A stretch of DNA of 64,000 bases from Synergistaceae bacterium (GTDB taxonomy: Bacteria; Synergistota; Synergistia; Synergistales; Aminobacteriaceae). Position numbers and translations under genes: made by a program. Shown piece after piece: positions 60,377-64,000 of the stretch. The stretch is taken from positions 36,845 to 100,844 of the forward strand of contig JAFRAH010000014.1 of NCBI GenBank assembly GCA_017405525.1. Direction: 5' to 3'. The notes beneath the pieces are model-generated. The model searched no databases. It saw only the letters and a list, made by a program, of their open reading frames with translations, and had not been told where the DNA came from. The number at the start of each line of letters is the position of its first letter. The stretch's first letter is position 1.

Positions 60377-61911
60377 TGCCTGAAGTCATCGCAGAGTTCC
60401 GGCACATAACGAAACGTTTTCCCGGAATCGTGGCCAATGATGACGTGTCGCTCTCGGTCATGAAGGGTGAGATATTCGCTGTACTTGGCGAGAACGGGGC
60501 GGGAAAATCTACACTGGTGAGTATGCTCTTCGGAATGTATGAGCCTGACGAGGGGGAGATTCTCGTGAGGGGCAGGAAGGAGCGCATCAGTTCCCCGCGT
60601 TATGCCACTGAGCTTAGCATAGGGATGGTTCATCAGCATTTCCGGCTTGTCTCGAATTACACCGTTGCTGAAAATATCGTGCTCGGTCTTGAGCCGCAGG
60701 GTAAACTTTTCGGATTTATCCCCTACGTTGACATGAAGAAGGCAAATCATGACATAGCGGAACTGTCAGAGCGTTACGGCCTTAAGGTCAACCCTGAAGA
60801 CGTGATAGAGGATCTCAACGTAGCATCACGCCAGAGGGTTGAAATCCTGAAGATGCTTTACCGTGAGGCTGAGATACTGATATTCGACGAGCCCACAGCA
60901 GTATTGACCCCGCAGGAAATAGAGGCATTCCTCAAGATACTTCAGAGCCTCCGTGAAAATGGCAAGACAATAATCCTCATTACCCACAAGCTGAACGAGA
61001 TTAAAGCAGTTGCAGACCGCTGCGCAATACTCAACCGGGGAAAACTCGTTGCAGTTCTTGACGTTGCCAGCTCATCGACTGACGACATGGCCAGAATGAT
61101 GGTAGGGCATGAGATCTCATTCACGACCGAGAAGAAGCCCGCTAAGTTCGGTGATGTTGTCCTTGAGGTTGAGGGCTTGGGCGTGAGGAACGTTGCCGGG
61201 TATGATGCCGTAAAATCGGTGTCGTTCAGGATACATGCCGGTGAAGTCTTTGCGGTTGCGGGAGTCTCAGGGAACGGGCAGAATGAGCTTGCCGACTCAA
61301 TCGCCGGTCTGGTGAGGCCGTCAGGAGGACGCATAACCATCAACGGCCGGGACATTACTCACTCGTCAGTACGTGAACGAATCGAGGCAGGAGTCGCCTA
61401 CATCCCCGAGGACAGGCACAACGTGGGCTTAGTGCTTGATTTCATGCTGAGGGACAATTTCCCGTTGAGGCAGTACTACAGCCCCAAGTTCTCACGCAAC
61501 GGGGTAATCAGGGAGTCAGAGTTTGACGGCTACAGCAGGAGGCTTGAAGGCGAGTACGACATCAGGAGCAGTCAGGGCGGTGCGACAATCACGCGCTCAA
61601 TGTCCGGGGGCAACCAGCAGAAGGCCATAATTGCCCGCGAAATCGACATGCAGAGGCCGCTGATCATCTTCATGCAGCCAACACGAGGACTAGATGCCGG
61701 GGCAGTGATGAACGTTCACCGCCAGATCATAGCTGAGAGGGACAGGGGTGCGGCAGTGCTCCTAATCTCCCTTGACCTTGACGAGATTCTTGACTGTGCT
61801 GACACAATCGCCGTAATCTACAACGGGAGCATCAACAAAATTGCTCCTGCCCAAGAACTCACGGCGGATGATATTGGGCTCTACATGATGGGGGTGGGGA
61901 AAACAGCATGA
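60376..61911 (+). CDS. Nucleoside/sugar ABC importer ATP-binding protein (two domains)
   Basis: Tandem ATPase of 511 residues. Domain 1: Walker A GENGAGKST (about 34-42), signature near VASRQRVEILKML, Walker B ILIFDEPTAVLTPQE. Domain 2 has the degenerate Walker A GVSGNGQNEL and LSGG-like MSGGNQQKAIIAREI with IIFMQPTRGLDAGAV, the pattern of the CUT2/BMP-type importers in which one site is weak. ATG overlaps the BMP stop by one base. Confidence 0.94.
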   Translation: MPEVIAEFRHITKRFPGIVANDDVSLSVMKGEIFAVLGENGAGKSTLVSMLFGMYEPDEGEILVRGRKERISSPRYATELSIGMVHQHFRLVSNYTVAENIVLGLEPQGKLFGFIPYVDMKKANHDIAELSERYGLKVNPEDVIEDLNVASRQRVEILKMLYREAEILIFDEPTAVLTPQEIEAFLKILQSLRENGKTIILITHKLNEIKAVADRCAILNRGKLVAVLDVASSSTDDMARMMVGHEISFTTEKKPAKFGDVVLEVEGLGVRNVAGYDAVKSVSFRIHAGEVFAVAGVSGNGQNELADSIAGLVRPSGGRITINGRDITHSSVRERIEAGVAYIPEDRHNVGLVLDFMLRDNFPLRQYYSPKFSRNGVIRESEFDGYSRRLEGEYDIRSSQGGATITRSMSGGNQQKAIIAREIDMQRPLIIFMQPTRGLDAGAVMNVHRQIIAERDRGAAVLLISLDLDEILDCADTIAVIYNGSINKIAPAQELTADDIGLYMMGVGKTA

Positions 61912-62945
61912 GGAAGTTTACGTTGTCATGTCTCGCAATAGTAATCAGCCTCATATTCGGGGCGTTAATCCTGTGGCTCATGGGAAAAGACCCCGTAGCG
62001 TCATACATGAACTTGTTGCAGGGTTCGGGACTGATGGAGAAGGTGAAGTATTCGGGCCGTCAGAGCATGTTCACTGACTTCATGAGCTTCATTGACGCGA
62101 TGACACCGATGATTTTCGCCTCACTCTCGGTTGCTCTTGCCTTGAAGGGCGGGTTCTTCAACATAGGCGTGTCAGGTCAGATGCTCTTTGCCGGGTTCAC
62201 TGCACACATTGCCGCAATGTTCGTTCCTTCACGTGTCGTTGTCGTCATTGCCGGGTTATTGGCCGGGGCGTTGGTCGGGGCGTTAATCGGATGGCTCAAG
62301 TCCCGCTTCAACGTCAACGAGGTAGTGAGCTCCATAATGCTCAACTCAACGCTGATGTACCTGATTACGTTTTACATCAACACGTTCTACATTAACCCTG
62401 TATCACGTCAGAGCAAATCAATCGTGGCAGATGCAAGGCTCACACTAAGCGGCTTCAGGTGGGAGGGCCTCAAGCTCGACATTGCCCTAGCGTTCCCATT
62501 GGCGATAGTTACGGCGTTGTTGCTTCAGTGGTTCATTGAGCGGACTACATACGGCTACGAGATCAAGGCATCAGGTCTCTCACCCAATGCGGCCTATTAC
62601 GCGGGAATGAACGTAAACCGTACGGCCATGCTCACGATGACGCTTTCAGGTGGACTTGCTGGGCTTGCGGGGGTGTCGTATTTCTGCGGCTATCTTGCGT
62701 CGATTCAGCCCGGTTCTGTGCCCTCAATGGGATTTGACGCTATAGCAGTCTCACTCTTGGGCGGCAATAACCCGTTAGGCTGTGTGCTTGCCTCATTCCT
62801 GATTACGGTAATCTCGAAAGGTTCAGTGTATATGAGCTCACGCCAGCATATTGAGCCGGAAATAGCGAGCCTGATTACTGCGTTCATCCTGACGTTTGCG
62901 GCATGTTCCGCGATACTTGGGCGCAAGAAGAGGAGGGGGGCTTAA
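61908..62945 (+). CDS. Nucleoside ABC importer permease 1
   Basis: BPD_transp_2 family membrane protein of 345 residues with about 9 helices. FASLSVALALKGGFFNIGVSGQMLFAGFTAHIAA and NEVVSSIMLNSTLMYLI are hallmarks, followed by the coupling stretch IKASGLSPNAAYYAGMNVNRTAMLTMTLSGGLAGLAG. The ATG overlaps the ATPase stop by 4 bases. Confidence 0.94.
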   Translation: MRKFTLSCLAIVISLIFGALILWLMGKDPVASYMNLLQGSGLMEKVKYSGRQSMFTDFMSFIDAMTPMIFASLSVALALKGGFFNIGVSGQMLFAGFTAHIAAMFVPSRVVVVIAGLLAGALVGALIGWLKSRFNVNEVVSSIMLNSTLMYLITFYINTFYINPVSRQSKSIVADARLTLSGFRWEGLKLDIALAFPLAIVTALLLQWFIERTTYGYEIKASGLSPNAAYYAGMNVNRTAMLTMTLSGGLAGLAGVSYFCGYLASIQPGSVPSMGFDAIAVSLLGGNNPLGCVLASFLITVISKGSVYMSSRQHIEPEIASLITAFILTFAACSAILGRKKRRGA

Positions 62946-62947
62946 CG

Positions 62948-63910
62948 ATGCTCGACATGATAATTATTGACGGCCTGAGCTTCTCCCTTCCGTTGTTCAT
63001 CATGGCAATCGGCGGGATATACAGCGAGAGGAGCGGCATCACCAACCTTGCACTTGAGGGCTTTCAGGGCTTCGGTGCGTTCACCGGGGCATTCATGGCC
63101 GTGTACTTGTCCGGGATATTCGGGAGTGGTTCGGCGGTTCCATACTATGCTTCGTTCGTGTTCGCTACGATTGGCGGGGGGATTTTCGCGCTACTTCATG
63201 CGTTGCTGTGCATCAGGTTCAAGGCCGACCAGGTAATCAGCGGGGTAGTGATGAACATTCTTGCGATGGCACTAACAGGTTTCCTGACCAAGAGCATTAA
63301 TGCCTCAATGTTCGGGAATGCGGCCAACAAGTTCGTTCTTGGTGCGAGCTCAAGGCTGACGGTCAAGGGGCTCTGTGATGTCCCGGTTATTGGTGCGGCC
63401 TTCAGGGACATATACCCGTTCGAGGTGGTGATTATCGTTGTGGCTGTGGTGATGTGGTACGTACTCTACAGGACGGTTTACGGAATGAGGCTCCGGGCCT
63501 GCGGGGATAATCCACATTCAGCCGATGCCGCGGGAATTAACGTTTATGCTGTGAGGACAGTTGCGGTGTTCATTTCGGGCTGCCTCTCAGGAATTGCTGG
63601 AATGAGCTTCGCATATTCTGTGTCAGCTAACTTCTCGCCGGATATATACATGGGCTATGGCTATCTCTCAATTGCCGCGCTAATCTTCGGGAACTGGGAC
63701 ATTCTCCCGGCATTATGGGCGTGCCTGATATTCGGGTTTGCCCGGAGCGGGGGAAGTGCCGTAATCCATCAGCTGGGCCTTCCGTCGGGGTATAACGACC
63801 TCGTGAGGATACTGCCCTATGTGCTGACGTTGCTGCTGTTGGTGTTCTTCAGCCGCCACAATCACAGCCCAAGAGCATTGGGACAGATATACGACAAGGG
63901 ACAAAGATAG
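62948..63910 (+). CDS. Nucleoside ABC importer permease 2
   Basis: Second permease, about 320 residues, from the same family: SLPLFIMAIGGIYSERSGITNLALEGFQGFGAFTGAF, then KADQVISGVVMNILAMALTGF and LRACGDNPHSADAAGINVYAVRTVAVFISGCLSGIAG. ATG 62948 with GAGGAGGGGGG upstream is the start; the longer frame from 62903 runs inside permease 1. Its TAG is the last stop codon in the window. Confidence 0.93.
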   Translation: MLDMIIIDGLSFSLPLFIMAIGGIYSERSGITNLALEGFQGFGAFTGAFMAVYLSGIFGSGSAVPYYASFVFATIGGGIFALLHALLCIRFKADQVISGVVMNILAMALTGFLTKSINASMFGNAANKFVLGASSRLTVKGLCDVPVIGAAFRDIYPFEVVIIVVAVVMWYVLYRTVYGMRLRACGDNPHSADAAGINVYAVRTVAVFISGCLSGIAGMSFAYSVSANFSPDIYMGYGYLSIAALIFGNWDILPALWACLIFGFARSGGSAVIHQLGLPSGYNDLVRILPYVLTLLLLVFFSRHNHSPRALGQIYDKGQR

Positions 63911-63914
63911 CGTG

Positions 63915-63923
63915 TGCTATAAT
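63915..63923 (+). promoter_or_regulatory. Extended -10 element TGCTATAAT at the window end
   Basis: Same nine bases as at 7268 and 59227, five bases after the permease 2 stop. It would drive the gene beyond the repeat at the edge. Confidence 0.5.
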
Positions 63924-63943
63924 TCAGTTCATGAGAAAGACAG

Positions 63944-63971
63944 TTGACAAAACCGAATCAGGCCGCATAAT
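63944..63971 (+). promoter_or_regulatory. TTGACA-16-CATAAT element before the second heptamer repeat
   Basis: TTGACA (63944-63949), 16 bases, CATAAT (63966-63971), then the repeat. Spacing and position to the repeat equal those at 30738. Confidence 0.5.
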
Positions 63972-64000
63972 GGTATCGGGTATCGGGTATCGGGTATCGG
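63972..64000 (+). repeat. Heptamer tandem repeat (GGTATCG)4, continuing past the window edge
   Basis: Four perfect GGTATCG units (63972-63999) plus the first base of a fifth. An ATG at 63969 runs directly into the repeat. Total copy number and the gene behind it are outside the window. Confidence 0.88.

Overview
The window is about 64 kb of densely coded bacterial chromosome, near 50% G+C by eye, with no phage and no insertion sequence that I can recognise. The gene content suggests an anaerobic, peptide- or organic-acid-using diderm of the Synergistota type: three tripartite transporters of the TRAP/TAXI kind, a BMP-type nucleoside ABC importer, GntP, an NhaC-like antiporter, an FMN-binding flavoprotein reductase, and many secreted proteins with no known family. 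TTG starts are common (rseP, ftsH, prs, the MATE gene and others). The phylum assignment is inference from gene content. The codon table is standard.

Layout. 1-7.3 kb: end of a PatB-like aminotransferase, rseP-ispG, a sugar acetyltransferase, a GntP symporter, then phosphohexomutase-trmB-rsmD. 7.3-11.4 kb: a MATE exporter and a small lipoprotein lie between rsmD and coaD. Directly behind coaD is a complete EcoRV-type restriction-modification pair. 11.3-17.3 kb: two tandem families of secreted proteins (a WHxLPFKYG family and YbjN-like proteins), an MFS transporter, a methyltransferase, a frameshifted acyltransferase and a small EamA protein. 17.2-24 kb: kduD-kduI with an XRE-cupin regulator and an HD hydrolase, a secreted hydrolase divergent from a LysR regulator, and the HIT-YigZ-MBL operon. 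24-27.5 kb: a DctP-Q-M TRAP operon ending in a VanX-like dipeptidase. 27.6-30 kb: a duplicated two-gene module whose binding proteins appear circularly permuted. 30-34 kb: queH and three nucleotide-sugar genes with a heptamer repeat at the 5' end. 34-39.6 kb: rlmN, ftsH, tRNA-Gln, glmU, prs. 39.6-48.4 kb: TAXI-TRAP, an MscS-family channel, the flavoprotein reductase and an NhaC-like antiporter. 48.4-55.2 kb: a methyltransferase with an early stop codon, copA with a secreted partner, and an MBOAT/SGNH O-acetylation pair. 55.2-64 kb: a uracil/xanthine permease, paired secreted proteins, an MFS transporter and a BMP-type nucleoside ABC operon.

The observations most worth following are these. Two adjacent family-3 solute-binding proteins have their lobes in reversed order. 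Perfect heptamer repeats occur at 30766-30793, where the copy number decides whether an upstream ATG is in frame with a nucleotide-sugar dehydrogenase, and at 63972-64000 at the window edge. A TTGACA-16 bp-CATAA element precedes both repeats and also the frameshifted acyltransferase. These point to switchable surface-polysaccharide or other loci. The EcoRV-like pair keeps the catalytic and recognition-loop residues and should act at GATATC.

No gene-free stretch exceeds 300 bases. The longest (54203-54448) holds a (CTGTG)5 repeat and the promoter of the next gene.
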